Positions 1 through 11,943 of a DNA stretch of 64,000 nt are shown in pieces. Origin of the DNA: Rhododendron vialii (lineage: Eukaryota; Streptophyta; Magnoliopsida; Ericales; Ericaceae); contig NC_080568.1 in the NCBI RefSeq assembly GCF_030253575.1, forward strand, positions 33,383,001 through 33,447,000, in the 5' to 3' direction. Below the pieces are notes generated by a model. That model made no database searches. It had not been told where the DNA came from and worked only from the letters and a program-made list of their open reading frames with translations. How positions within the stretch are numbered: position 1 is the stretch's first letter; each line of letters starts with the position of its first letter. Made by a program: the position numbers and the translations under genes.

Positions 1-189
1 GGTCGCCCCTGTGTAGTGAAATTTCTGACTCCGTCCCTGAGAGAGAGAGATATGTAATCGATCGAGAGAAAGAGACCTCTTCAACCATCTATTTTTTGAG
101 AAAGGCTAGAACCGTAGTTTTTTTATTTTTGGCCATAGAAAACTCAGGAAACGGACGAAAACAAAAAAAAAAATATATTTGATAGAGGG

Positions 190-1970
190 AAAGATCAATC
201 CTCTTGAAATGGTGCCTTGAATATATCCAACAATTCGATGAATGGCAGTAAGATGAACATGACACGGATGAGCAACAAATTGACTGACAATGTGTACTGC
301 ATAAAATATATCCAGTTGAGTCATAGTAAGGTAGATAAGGCAACCAACAAGCTAACGATAATAAGTCGGATTCGGAAGCTTATTACCATCATCTTGTTTA
401 TACTTAACGTTCATCTCCATAGGAGTGTCTGCACATTTTTCATCAGTTATATGAGCAAACTTGATCAAGTCCAAAGCATATTTGCGTTGATTAATATTGT
501 ACCCATAAGATGAGTAATGAACTTCCAAGCCAAGAAAGTAGGTCAGTGGTCCTAAATCTTTCATCTTGAATGATTGACAAAGTAAATGCTTAAGCTTTTC
601 AATGCCTACAAGGTCATCACCAGTGATCATACACTAACAGAATAGTAACATCATGTGAAGAATGATGAGTGAACAATGAGCAATCATATGAACTTTGGAT
701 GTAATCAGCATCAGGGATGACCTTTCTAAACCGCTCAAACCATGCTCTTGAAGCTTAATTTAAACCATACAAAGACTTCTTCAACCTACAAACCACAAAC
801 TTATCAGAAAAGTAGCCAAGAGGAGGTTTCATATGGACAGTTTCTTTCAAATGTCCATAGAGAAAGGCATTTTTCACATCCATTTGAAAGAGAGTCCACT
901 TTCGCACAGCGGAAAGGGCTACAAGTAATCAAACCATAGTCATTTTAGCCACTGGAGCAAATGTTTCCTCATAATCAATTCCATCTGAATTTAATTTAAC
1001 CGAAAAGACCCATTTACTGCCAATAATAGAAATGTTGGGAGGACATGGCACCATATCCCATGTGTCATTTTAGAGCAAAGCACTTAGCTCTGCATCCATG
1101 GCTGCCTTCCAACAAGGCTCACTAGCCGCTTGCTGGTAAGAAGTGGGAATTTGAATGGAATCCAAAGAACTAAACAATGAGTGATGGGCTAAAAGACTAA
1201 GCCGATCAGGAGGACGAGTAGAGCGACGCGATGGAATAGTTGTTTCAAATGCAACTGATTCAATCAAAGTGGAGGAAGGAACAAGGGAACTTACCGGTTC
1301 GGACGGAGAAGACTTAACCTTGCGCTGGTTGGTGGAAAGGAGAGGCTGTAGGATGGTCTGTTTTGATCCGATGTTGATAGACCAACAATTGCTTGGTGGC
1401 ATCAGTAGCACTAGTTGTATTATCCTCAATAGAATCCCGCGTCGACACACATGAATCCGAAAAATCAAGTAATATCGGAAGAGATGAATCAGAGGATCGA
1501 ACAATAGATGTATAGTATGAAATGCTTTCTAGAAAGATAACATGACAGGAGACACGTATGCTGCGAATTCTAGGATCATAACATTGGAAACCCTTATGAT
1601 TAGGACTATATCCGACAAAAACACACATGGCAGTCTGTTTAGATAATTTTGTCCTTTCGTGAGGTGGGAGATGGAAAAAACACACACAACAAAAAAACAT
1701 GTAATCGAGAATAATCAGGATCTTGACCGAACAATAGGCAATATGGAGACTTATCTTTCAAGACTGATGATGGTTGGCAATTGATGAGGTAGACGGATGT
1801 GGACACAGCCTCAACCCAAAATGTAGAAGGTATATTCGAATCTGAACAAAAGACTAACAAAACTGCATAATCCGACATTGGAACGAGGCTATGTTTGGAT
1901 AATGAATATGTAAAGAAGTACACCAACGAAGAGGAAAGCAATATGGGAACGTCGCTTCTCCTCTTCATTT
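190..1970 (-). mobile_element. Degenerate Ty1/copia retrotransposon fragment (integrase to reverse transcriptase)
   Basis: Read on the minus strand, the order is integrase then reverse transcriptase, as in copia elements. Around 1970-1700 there are integrase-like words such as TFWVEAVSTSVYLIN. At 1700-1500 comes the GAG-pre/integrase tail word CVFVGYSPNHKGFQCYDP. At 1500-1070 is the linker that ends in WKAAMDAELSALL. At 630-352 is a reverse transcriptase block with MKDLGPLTYFLGLEV and RKYALDLI. It continues, after a frame change, to VHIVSQFVAHPCHVHLTAIHR near 320-200. Reading frames change several times and no single ORF spans the domains, so the copy is dead. No gag, full RNase H or LTR pair is visible. 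The family assignment is firm; the ends are approximate. Confidence 0.85.
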
Positions 1971-2043
1971 TGTTAAAATTTCCTCTGGCCTCTACAAATC
2001 AATGATCCAAACACAAGCTAACAAAAAGCGGAACAACTTGCAC

Positions 2044-2500
2044 TCAAGAATTAGCAACCAACTGCTTAGGACAGCCACCATGTGATTCCTCCCTATCCGT
2101 CTCTTCCCCACCTACTCTTCCTTCCTCGATCTGTTTCTCTTTCCCTGACCATCCATACATCTTTCTTCTCGCTTCCCGACGAGCTGCCCTCTCAGCGAAT
2201 TTTTGTTCTTCAAACTTGGCTTCGTCCTCGGGTGAAAAGAAAACCACCTCCATCTCCCCTAGCTCTTTGTACATCTTCTCAATCTTGGCTTTCCAGAAGA
2301 GACCCATCTCTGTGTCCATCTTCTGGTATGGTGTCTTTAGCAACTAGCAAGTACTCATCGATCCCACCTGCTTTGTCTATGCATCGGAGGCCGTGGGTTG
2401 TGACTTTTACTCGGATGTGCTGATCGTGGATATAACAGAAGAGTCTCTTCTCCTGTACGTTGGGTTTCCAGTTTCTCCTTGTCCTGTGACCCACCATTGC
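2044..2500 (-). pseudogene. Mitochondrial ribosomal protein bL28 (L28-like) pseudogene
   Basis: The minus-strand translation carries the L28 signature RRNWKPNVQEKRLF, then HIRVKVTTHGLRCIDKAGGI and DEYLL. It then continues in another frame as LKTPYQKMDTEMG and a basic plant-type tail ending near YGWSGKEKQ. The frame break lies at about 2337-2350, where a 7-base unit (TTGCTAG followed by TTGCTAA, minus strand) is doubled. One unit fewer would restore the frame. The N-terminal part of the usual plant mitochondrial protein is not seen directly upstream. The protein family is a component of the mitochondrial 50S-type subunit. This copy is called a pseudogene because of the frameshift and missing 5' end; an unrecognised intron-containing 5' part cannot be excluded. 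Confidence 0.75.
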
Positions 2501-2886
2501 ACAAAATATATAAGAACAATGGCCTTGTAAGTTTATCAATGTCTAGAATTTAAGCTGATAACTTCTAATCTCATTTGCCAAAAGTGTCACAAAAACATAA
2601 AGATAAAAAACTCTATCCGAAAAATATTTTCCACAGCAGCTAGTACGTATGGAACTTACAGGCAAATGAACTACACAACCTCCAATGGAACAAATTTAAA
2701 CTTTTTTGGTAACTCTAATTAAATGTCACTGTATGAAAATATGCAACCATGGGTTCCATTGAGTTGTTTTACTACATATTAAGGGACGTATCAAAGACTT
2801 GTCATCATAACAAATGTTGTGGATCAAAGGTACCTCATCACTGTTTTGTATAACATAGCTCCGGAATGCATGGAGCGACAAAAGTG

Positions 2887-3126
2887 TCACCCTACACTGC
2901 TTTTCTGAACTCCTAGCAACCTATGTTGATTATGACTGACAAGGCGAAAACATATCCAAAGTAAGGTTGGTGCGGGACTATAATATGGGAATGCTATATT
3001 TGAACTTCCTTGCAAGTCCTCGGGTACTAGGTTTCCATCAGGGCGTGCTGTATGTTGCAAGAGATGGGAGAGAAAAGGTTCTACCTGTGCTTCCATTATG
3101 TGTTTCTGGAAGAGTACAGTAACCAC
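2887..3126 (-). other. Unrecognised minus-strand ORF of about 79 codons
   Basis: An open frame contains an internal methionine and the stretch QVEPFLSHLLQHTARPDGN. The composition looks more protein-like than the surrounding AT-rich DNA. It is near the bL28 pseudogene and on the same strand, so it may be a remnant of the same captured or duplicated segment. I do not recognise the family and see no supporting splice structure. Confidence 0.2.
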
Positions 3127-3129
3127 AAA

Positions 3130-4640
3130 TCATCAACGAAATCGCGTCCATAGAATCTCATTGGGGAAACTTATTAGTTTCTTTCCTCCCTCCGCCGTTA
3201 ATAGATCCATTAATTGAGTATATGTGTGCACCAAGGGAAGGAAATATTAGGTATCTTCCTAAATCTAATTAACAGCTCATCAGACTATTGCTTCCTTCTA
3301 ATACTATTTTGCCCCGAAAAATAGTCCATCCGACAAGGCAGTAATTCTGTTCTACATCAAATGCCATGCATTGTGTTTGAAGGGTCCTGCATATAGTTCA
3401 TGAATTTCCATTCAGAGCGTTCACTGGAACAAGTTTGAACATCAAATGTTCAAGGCAAAAGACCTTCCCTCAAAGCTATATATGCCTTCATAGCTTCATT
3501 GACAATGCAGGCAAATTATGCCATACCACAGCTCTAAATGAATTCAACTGGCTTAAGAAGAGAAATTCAAACAGAAACAATGTCTATCTGATCTCGTTTA
3601 GGAGAACTCATCGAACCTCCTCCATTAAACATCTTGGAGCAATCATTTACAACTAATCGGCCGGGCAGGAGAAATTTGGAGGATCATAACTCAGAAGCAT
3701 CTATAACATGTGTTTGGCAGATTAAGCTGGGTAAAATAACCATATTACTCTCGTTTATAGTTACAAAGTACAATAGCAGCTATCATTTTGACAAACCATT
3801 TCTTTTGTCAAACAAAAGAATAGGGAGGAAGAATTGCAAATAACCCAACAATTCAAGGGAACTGAGGTAAACTTAGAACCCAAAAAACGTATGTCCTTGG
3901 ATTGGTAATTTTTTGGCCACATGTTAAGAAGAATTCCCACCACCCTAACCCTAGTCGAACACAACCAGACCCATCATCATGGGCGCGCATCAACTGTTTG
4001 TTCATAAGAGTTGAACTCACAGGCTAGGCTCATTGCACTTTTTTTTTATCGGCAAAAAATTTTCTAAGTCATAATAAAGGTAGATTAAAAGTTTCACAAC
4101 CTAAAGGTCCTAAACCATACATCCCGACGTAATTGGCACCTATGACTAGGACAATCTATGCCATCCAAACCCAAGGGGAGGCAAGCAAGGAGCCAACCTA
4201 AATCCCAAAAAAGGAAATGAAGAACTCCAAATACTTCTCCAGATTACATAGCCGTAAATCATTTCTAGGTGTCATTGAAAATGAGCACCCAATCTTGAAG
4301 ATTAAAGCTTAAAATTTAACTTGTCATCCCGATCTTTGATACCGAAACTCAGCATCGTACCCATCATCAGCTACTAGCGTACGTATCGCACAGAGAAAAA
4401 CCAAATTATGCCACCGGCAGCATAGAGAAGTAGAGACATCAGCAAGCAACCATGCATATATATATAGGAGAGAGCCTCAGACAAAATCCTGCAATGAGGA
4501 TCGTCTGAGAACAGATCGAGCCTAAAATGAGCCTTGATGATCAGCAGGATTTGAAGCTCGCCACCCAAGTTGTAATGGATGTCCACATGGTCACTCATAT
4601 TTTAATGGTTAGATGATCACATTTGTAATTTCGGTTCTCT
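3130..4640. other. Gene-free spacer with a probable LINE tail
   Basis: No coding region is supported. At about 4040-4330 a T-run followed by ATCGGCAAAAAATTTTC resembles the minus-strand 3' ends of the LINE-like insertions at 16411 and 52379, so a truncated non-LTR retrotransposon is likely. I could not find a target-site duplication here. Confidence 0.35.
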
Positions 4641-4860
4641 TTCTAATAACGTCTCTACATTCTAACAGCGGTGCTACACCCACCGCACGGTTTTACCGTT
4701 CTATTTCACCGCTCTCTTAATTTCACCGTCCGTCTCGGCAAATAACGGTCCTTCCCGGAAGAGCTTTTTAAAATCTAGACCTTCCAAAAGAACGGTGAGA
4801 TTGAGTGTGGTGAGGTGAGCGGTGAAAGAGAGGGGTGGGCGTAAACTTTTCCATATAATT
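4640..4860. repeat. Possible small foldback repeat
   Basis: The left part has GTGCTACACCCACCGCACGG. The right part, read in reverse complement, gives a GTTTACGCCCACCCCT-like sequence followed by CTTTCACCGCTCACC. This suggests degenerate inverted ends of a roughly 200-bp MITE. No clear target duplication was found. Confidence 0.3.
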
Positions 4861-5149
4861 CTAAATGGCTAATTTGTTAAATTACTACTAAGTACGTACT
4901 ACTTACACTACCAGAACAATCTTCCTAAGACGTACAATGGATTATCTGCAGTTACTTCGCCAATTTACATACTCTACATAACTTAAATATTTATCGTAAT
5001 CATCAAAGTTTGGGAAAAGATTTGAGGAAAATTTGAAGCAAAATAAATCTATACGAACACGCCTACGGATGGCTCTAAGGTAAGTACACCGTCGTATGAC
5101 GATTTTTCAAATCATACTTTTTGCAAAAACAGAAGGAAAGAGAGAGTAT

Positions 5150-5430
5150 AGGGTTTGTGGAGAGAGGTTAACGTTTTGTGTTTTGATGTATTGAAAGATA
5201 AAATTTTTTATTTATTTTTAATGATGAGTGTACTTGATTGAGATTATATGGGATCCACTAAATTTGGTTATTAACAAAAGATTGTTAGTTTTAATTATTC
5301 AAAAGCCAAAATTAAATTAGTTACTAAAGAGGTTGTTAAGTTTGGTTATTCTAATGTGAACATTTTTTTAAACAAATAATGTTAATCTTAGTAACATTTG
5401 AGTTTTGTTATCTTCTATTTTGGTCTTCTT
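5150..5430. repeat. Diverged partial copy of the GAGCATCCGCAATG MITE family
   Basis: Phrases such as GGTTATTCTAATGTGAACA and the following AACAAATAATGTTAATCTTAG correspond to the right half of the complete element at 58057-58513. No intact terminal inverted repeat is present. Confidence 0.5.
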
Positions 5431-5596
5431 GACTTGAGCTCTATTTTATTTTTTCAAACTATTAAATCAAATCTATGCTCCGATAGTTTACACCCCTAGT
5501 TGATAGTATATCCATATTGCTCATTGTATAATTCATATTGCGCATCCCATGTATACACCACCGTGTAATTTTTTAAAATGGATGGGTTTTTTTTAA

Positions 5597-5720
5597 AGAA
5601 AATGATATTGGCACTCCAAAAACTGATGCAGGCACTCCAAAAAATAAAAGAAAATGACTTTGGAATTACACTGGTTTTGGAGTGCCTGCATCAATTTTTG
5701 GAGTGCCAATATCATTTCCT
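5597..5720. repeat. Long near-perfect hairpin with doubled GGCACTCCAAAAA unit
   Basis: Arm one at about 5597-5643 and arm two at about 5673-5720 are reverse complements over roughly 45 bases with very few mismatches, around a loop of about 30 bases. Each arm carries the unit GGCACTCCAAAA twice. This fits a very small foldback transposon or a small-RNA hairpin. No protein is coded. Confidence 0.75.
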
Positions 5721-5784
5721 TTGTAATACTTTAATTTTTCTAATACTACCATTTTCTCCTTTTAAAATAGAACATAAGTACTTA

Positions 5785-5913
5785 GAGTGCGTTCTACTAA
5801 TTAAAATAAGTACTTATTTTTTGAATTAATGGTGATTTATTGTGAGAGAACAACATGTCTCATAAAATAAGAATTAAGTACTTAAAAAATGAGAACCTTA
5901 GCAGAACGGGACC
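5785..5913. mobile_element. Tourist-like MITE, short form (129 bp)
   Basis: Terminal inverted repeats are GAGTGCGTTCTACT on the left and, in reverse complement, GGTCCCGTTCTGCT on the right. The 3-bp duplication TTA flanks it at 5782-5784 and 5914-5916. The interior has the family signature AAATAAGTACTTATTTT. A TWA duplication is typical of PIF/Harbinger-type elements. Confidence 0.75.
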
Positions 5914-6517
5914 TTAATCATTACTAGAGTCCCCTTGCAATAACGAAAGCAATGTTGTTAAGGAAACCTCTCTGTCCTTTTGATTTGTGTAATTTTAGCC
6001 CCAAAAACGCATAATAAGTGACATATAAACGAAACATACGCTTCCTAACTGAGATTGCACAGGAATAGAAGTACAGAAGAATAAAAGACATGTAACTCTT
6101 GCTTCTTCAATCTTTGCCACTTGCTTTGCTACTGGTATGGTAGTTAATTGCTATGGTTCTTCCGAGTTTGGACCCTTCTTAAATTCACCACGAGTCTGGA
6201 GTCCTTATAACGATCATGCTAGAAGAGGACCCCAACCTGTTATACGCCTGGTGGCCTGTTTCTCTACTTTTTTTAAGCTAAGCAAAAGTAAAGGAACGTG
6301 TACTTCCCAATAATGGACGACCTTTCCCTTTTTGCTTTAGGCCCATAACAAGACTTTTAGACTTACAAGAACATAAATGTCATATTTGGTGGGAATGTAG
6401 GGGAACTTTGCCCTTTTCCTCTTGGTATTTGGGTAGAGAGAGAGAGAGATGAATTTCATCATCCCTAGCTGGGGACCTTCAAAGTTCAAAGTGAACTAAA
6501 CCCAACTTGCGCCAAGG

Positions 6518-6698
6518 AGGTTCCACTGCCTCCTGCAGTTGGCAACCTATCCTCTCCTCCATCCAGGAGGCAGAGGTTCGAGGCCCTTTGGGGGCGGTTG
6601 AAACTCAGAGCTATGAAAAGTTACTGGACTCTCTTAGTGCTAATTTAACTATCCCGCTGATTATAGAATACGGCAAAAAACAAAAAAACAAAAAAAAC
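6518..6698 (+). mobile_element. SINE-like retroposon (181 bp) with 13-bp target duplication
   Basis: The exact direct repeat ACTTGCGCCAAGG occurs at 6505-6517 and 6699-6711. Between them is a body with an RNA polymerase III box-B match, GGTTCGAGGCC, at 6575-6585, and an A-rich tail with C interruptions ending next to the right repeat. Box A is not clearly recognisable. The combination supports a tRNA-derived SINE inserted on the plus strand. Confidence 0.8.
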
Positions 6699-6888
6699 AC
6701 TTGCGCCAAGGTCAAGATTAAATTATTAACCATGTTTTCAAAGGGCAAGGGACCATTTTGATCAACATAATGGCAACAAAAAACAAAAAAAACAAATTGG
6801 GCCCTATATATAGAAACAAAATAGCCACCCTTTGCTTCACTATTTTATTTGATGTCTATCTGACTATCTGTTTAAGATTGTCAATGAC

Positions 6889-7690
6889 GGACGCGGGGGC
6901 TCTGCTGCCCACCATGGGCAGCAGCCCCAATCCACATTCACACACGGCACCGTTTTATATAGGAAAAAAAACTAAACTCTTCCGCTTGCGATTTTATGGA
7001 GCAAAAACGTGATTATGAGAGTCCTAGAGTTAAAATTTAATTATGTCTCTTTAGAATAATATGATCAGAATAATAAGATCTTCACGTCAATTCAAACAGA
7101 TTGAAAATTGGAGCACTTAATTTTTTAATCATATTTTTTAATATATAAACGGTCTAAAAAATTAAGTGTGCCACTTTTTAATTCGTTTGAACAAGTACGA
7201 ATATCTTATTATTCTAATCATATTATTCTAAAGCATCATAATTAATTTTTGTCTCTAGGACTCTCATAATTAAGTATCTGCTTTTTATTTAGGATCCTGT
7301 AGATCAGAAACGTGATTATGAAAGTCCTATAGACAAAAGTTAATTATATCTCTTTAGAATAATATGATTAGAGTAATAAGATTTTCGTAAAACGAATTAA
7401 AAAGTGGGCACACTTAATTTTTTTATATATTAAAAAATATAATTAAAAAATTAAGTGCTCCAATTTTCAATCCGTTTAAATTGACTTGAAGATTTTATTA
7501 TTTTGATCATATTATTCTAAAGAGACATAATTAAATTTTAACTCTAGGGCTCTCATAATCACGTTTCTGCTTCATAAGATTGCAAGCGGAAGAGTTTTTT
7601 TTTTTCCTATATAAAACGGTGCCGTGTGTGAGTGTGTGTGAGTGTGGGTTGGGGCTGCTGCCCATGGTGGGCAGCAGAGCCCCCGCGTCC
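6889..7690. mobile_element. Mutator-type foldback element, 802 bp, 9-bp target duplication
   Basis: Ends are exact reverse complements starting GGACGCGGGGGCTCTGCTGC, and the 9-bp repeat GTCAATGAC flanks the element at 6880-6888 and 7691-7699. The two halves are near-complete inverted copies meeting at GGATCC near 7291. Each half is itself a hairpin, because the segment CGTGATTATGAGAGTCC...AGAATAATATGAT recurs in inverted form inside the same half. No transposase is coded. A 9-bp duplication with long inverted repeats is typical of MULE-derived non-autonomous elements. Confidence 0.9.
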
Positions 7691-7699
7691 GTCAATGAC

Positions 7700-9640
7700 A
7701 CATCAAATTCTTATTGAATGGATCCACGTATTTTATATTCTCGAAAAGTCTGGGAAGAAGTAATCAAGTAAGCTTGTTTGTGTAAACAAATCAGGCCCAA
7801 TTGGAACCAATAATCGATATTTAAAGAGGAGTACTGATGCCTGGTAGGGTAGGTAGTTTGAAAATATCCACCTGTTACAGTATCTCTTCAGCTTTCGCTC
7901 TTAATTTTCACTCTTGTGAATTAGAAATTAGAACGTTTATAAAAAAGGCTTTCATGTTTGTGCTTCCGTTTACACGTACTCATAACGTGACTTAGCTAGA
8001 ATATTATGGGGGTTGAGGATATTATGCGTTCAGAAAGCTACCCATTGTTGGATCGAGGAAAAAGAACATAAAAAATGGAAGGGAAAATGACAGCTAAAGA
8101 CGTGTTTGATAATTAATACGCTCCAGGGACATTTTCAGTTTTAACAAATGTTCTCAGCATGTCCTTGGCGGGTATTAATTATCAAAACTCTTGGGCCGTC
8201 TTTTTCCCAAAATTGAAATAGATGAATTAAAAGCCCTAAGCCTCCAATTTCCCTCTTAATTTGGTTGGGTTTGGATTATGGAAGACATGATCGAGTATAT
8301 ATTATCACTCCAATAGGCTCACAACATGTAATCATTTCATTTTCATTTCTTGTTACCCGTCGAGTATATATACTATTCACGTGAACAGTCAAGTTAATCA
8401 TCAAATGACATCTAGTCAAATCATCAATCTAATAGATTAATGGGTCAATACAGAAAAGTATGTTTAATTATTTAAAAGTTATTTTCAACTGTGTTATCAA
8501 CGACATCCGATCAATCTAGACATTTCATTGTTAATATGTTTGACGAGCCTCACAAGATAAATAACTCGGATCATCCAAACACAATTATCATGTGGTAGAC
8601 GGAAAAAAAAAAAACACTCCAAACAAGTGTTAGTACTCTCCACTAATTACTAACCCTTCACAAAAAAAAAAAAAAAAAAAAAAAAAAACAAATACTACTA
8701 ATTACCAACTCCAATCATCCACTAGCTAGGCACATGATGCATGTATCCCATCGATCGATCCTTGTGATATAAAATTATGATCGGACATGCCATTAATTCC
8801 GTGCATAATGGCTTTTTGTAAAGGTTAAAATGTGGACTTGATGAGAGTAGTAGTGCACCCTCAATTAATTAATTAATTAATATTCCTTTTCTTTTCATCA
8901 CTCATATGCGAAATTTGGACTCCAAACTTATATAGTAGGCTAAATAATTATCGTCAATTCCCACCTCAAAATGGCGTCATTACATACATCACTTCTTGTC
9001 TGTGGGAAATGACACTTGCTAGCAATTAATGGTCCCTTACTGCATAATGCATGCGCATGTGTGAATGCAAACGAAAACGGAGTGCGAACGGGAAAACGTC
9101 TTTTAGTCGAAAATATTTCAAACTACCGAAATTCGTTACACCAAGAGCATTGTACGAGGGATTGAGAGAGGGCACGGGATCTTAAATTTCTACTACTGAA
9201 AGATTATGTGAATTAGAATTGGGCTCGATCATCTTGCTAATTTCCTTCGTTATGACAATGAATACGAATAATATTTCATCCATAATTAAAAGTAAAATGA
9301 ACGGAATATAAACACCAAAATACAAGACAGATATACTTTGTTAGTCACACGAGAGACCGATTATATATGTGTTTATATATTAACGGCATAAATAAGGGAA
9401 GAAAAATCTCCTATAGTCTATAGACCAATAGCATTATACACTGCACACTAGCTAGCTAGCCCTATCAATCGTGCCTTTTTTCAACGTAGAACTCTAAATC
9501 AAACACCCACTACCGTATGATTTGCGCCTAGTGTCCCGGACTAAATCATGATCTTCCGGACAGAAAATTGCTGACTATGAGTCCGGGAAAATTTAATTAA
9601 TTAACCACCATCCAAACGGAATTTGCTGACTATGAGTTCA
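7700..9640. other. Gene-free AT-rich spacer
   Basis: No coding region is supported. A pure A-run of about 28 bases lies near 8660-8688, and the short word ACTAATTAC occurs on both sides of it. Otherwise the sequence is ordinary low-complexity spacer. Confidence 0.6.
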
Positions 9641-9655
9641 TGCGACTACAATTAA

Positions 9656-9894
9656 GGCCCCGTTTCAGAACGTGTTTTAAGTTCTTATTTTTTAAGAAGA
9701 CAATTTTAAGCTTAAAAATTATAGGCTTATTAAAATCTAAAAATATGCAATATGGATCTTGTTTGATAGATCTCATTGAGATCTTTAATACGATGCAAAA
9801 AAATTTGAAAAATTATTTTTCATTTACATTATTTTTGAGTTTGAAAATGTGAAATAAGTACTTATTTTTTAAAAAAGTGTTCTGGAACGGGGCC
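9656..9894. mobile_element. Tourist-like MITE (239 bp), GGCCCCGTT family
   Basis: Terminal inverted repeats are GGCCCCGTTTCAGAAC and, in reverse complement, GGCCCCGTTCCAGAAC. The TSD TAA lies at 9653-9655 and 9895-9897. The interior contains AGATCTCATTGAGATCT and AAATAAGTACTTATTTT, shared with copies at 14843, 24945 and 57732. Confidence 0.85.
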
Positions 9895-10077
9895 TAAGTT
9901 AACCAACATGGGTGACTCGTCCGTATGCCCTAGTCTTCGATCGTGTGGTGAAGATTGGGTTTATTTCATCATCTGGGTTAGATGTTGTCTTTCAATAGGA
10001 CAAGCCCCCTTAATTAGTTTGTTTCTTTAATTTGGATAGTTCTTGATCATTTTCTATACTTTGTATAGTGTGTTCCA

Positions 10078-10326
10078 CCGGTTAAAATAAGTGTTTATTT
10101 TTTCAAAATTAAAGGTGATGTACTATGAGAGAATAACTTGTTTCGTAAAGCAAAAATAAGTGCGTACTTAAAAAATAAGAACTTTAGCAGAACGGAAATA
10201 AGTATTTGTTTTTTAAATAAGTATGTACTTATTTTTTGAATTAAAGGTGATGTATTATAAGAGAATGACTTCTTGTCTCATAAAGCAAAAAAAAGTACTT
10301 AAAAATAAGAACATTAGTGGAACGGG
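10078..10326. repeat. Tandem dimer of the short Tourist-like MITE
   Basis: Two successive units, about 10078-10196 and 10197-10326, each carry ATTAAAGGTGATGT followed by GAGAGAATGACTT or GAGAGAATAACTT and end in AGCAGAACGG or AGTGGAACGGG. They match the single-unit element at 5785-5913. Confidence 0.65.
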
Positions 10327-11943
10327 AAAAAAAATATGTCTCTCTTTATCATTGGATGGAGAGAAAATCATCTTTCGGTTGATGAATCTTGACTGAACTC
10401 GTAGTTGGGACTTGAAAAAGGAGTCATCATCTAATCAAAGCAAATAGACTACATAATTAAAAAACCTAATCATGCGGACTAGATCGTAATCACTTTCTTA
10501 ATAATTGATTAGTGTTAAGCCAATAATATTATGCTTTTCCTTTTGGCTGAAACTGGCTTTTTTGGGATAGAGAAATCCCCCCTTGGATACATTGCATCAC
10601 GCCCAAAAGGCCAAAACTAGTTGAGAAATTCTCAACCAGTATTAACTAAACAAGGAGTGGTTGTTATCAAAATCTTTCTTTTTTTTGGGCCAGCATGCAA
10701 CTCCATATATGCTTCTAATTATCACAGTCACCATCTCTATCTTTTCCCATTGAAAACTCAATAGCTTAATCTGCGCACTTGTGTGGGTGTTCGAGCTAGT
10801 TGTCGCACACCCTATTATTCTAGAAATTCTAAGATTAACGACCAGACAAATTTTCAATAGATAAAAAGATTTGTTAACACACACAGAGAGAACTGAATGA
10901 CGCAATATCATTTTTGTAATTTAGTTTCGTGACATCAATCCTTTGCTCGCTTACTCTGTACATCACTCCATATATTCAAATCACAAAACGTTAAGAGAGG
11001 AAGAGAGAGCGGCAAATAGAGGATACGTTATTTGCTGCCCTTCTAGCATTGCTCAACACCATTCACCGTATGTAATGTGTCATTCTTTACCCAAAATCAC
11101 CAACACAAAGGAAATGAGTACCACAAAATTAAGCAACCGCGTAACATTCAGAGCACCACCACGTGGCACTACTTCTAGACCGCTAAATAATGTTCCCAAA
11201 CAGTGGGTAGCTAGAATATTGGATGGTTGGACCTACCATAAACTCAAAGCAAAAGTAAAAGACATAGATATAGTGGGTGTTATGGTGTTGTTGCTGTTGT
11301 TGGATGAATTAGAAGTATGATCTTTGAAAAACGTGGAAAACAATTTCTAACACAATGGGCAGCAGCCCTCTAAACACTACACTGATCGGTAGTCGGTAAA
11401 GCCAGCCAGCCTCTAATTCGTCCAACCACTTTTGAGGGATGCCCGAAAAGGACATCTTACGGATAGAGGAAAGAAATGAAAGAGAGATTGGGACCTTTTT
11501 GATGTGGAGAGCACAATGCACAAGCACTAATAAGATACATGCACAAGGCTAAAGGGCTTGCCAATGGAGAAAGGCCTTGGTTGGTGTTATTTTAGTTGGT
11601 GCGAAGCAGTGCTGGCTCTTGCTGATCATGTGTTTCCACATCGATGCTGCTTGCATGCGATTGAAGTCGGTAAACGAGATGAACAAGCCGCTGTGAAGAG
11701 AAGAAGTGCGAGTAGCCAATGGCCAACGGGTCCTAATATCCACAATCTTTGAACAATTTTTTAGAGAAGTTTATATATGTTTTTATAATATTTATCCTTT
11801 AACTAAAAGTTAGTCTCTAAAATTCTAAATAAAGTAAATTTTGATCCTCAAAATAATTCAGTTAAATTCATTTAAAATTTCTCATAACACAATACCGATC
11901 GAACTGATCGATCATGCCAAGTGGAGAATGTTTTACTTTAACC

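Noticed and set aside
9640-9852. 70-codon ORF repeated at 57773-57994
   Set aside because: It is the interior of the Tourist-like MITE read by chance as an ORF; the two copies are the same transposon.
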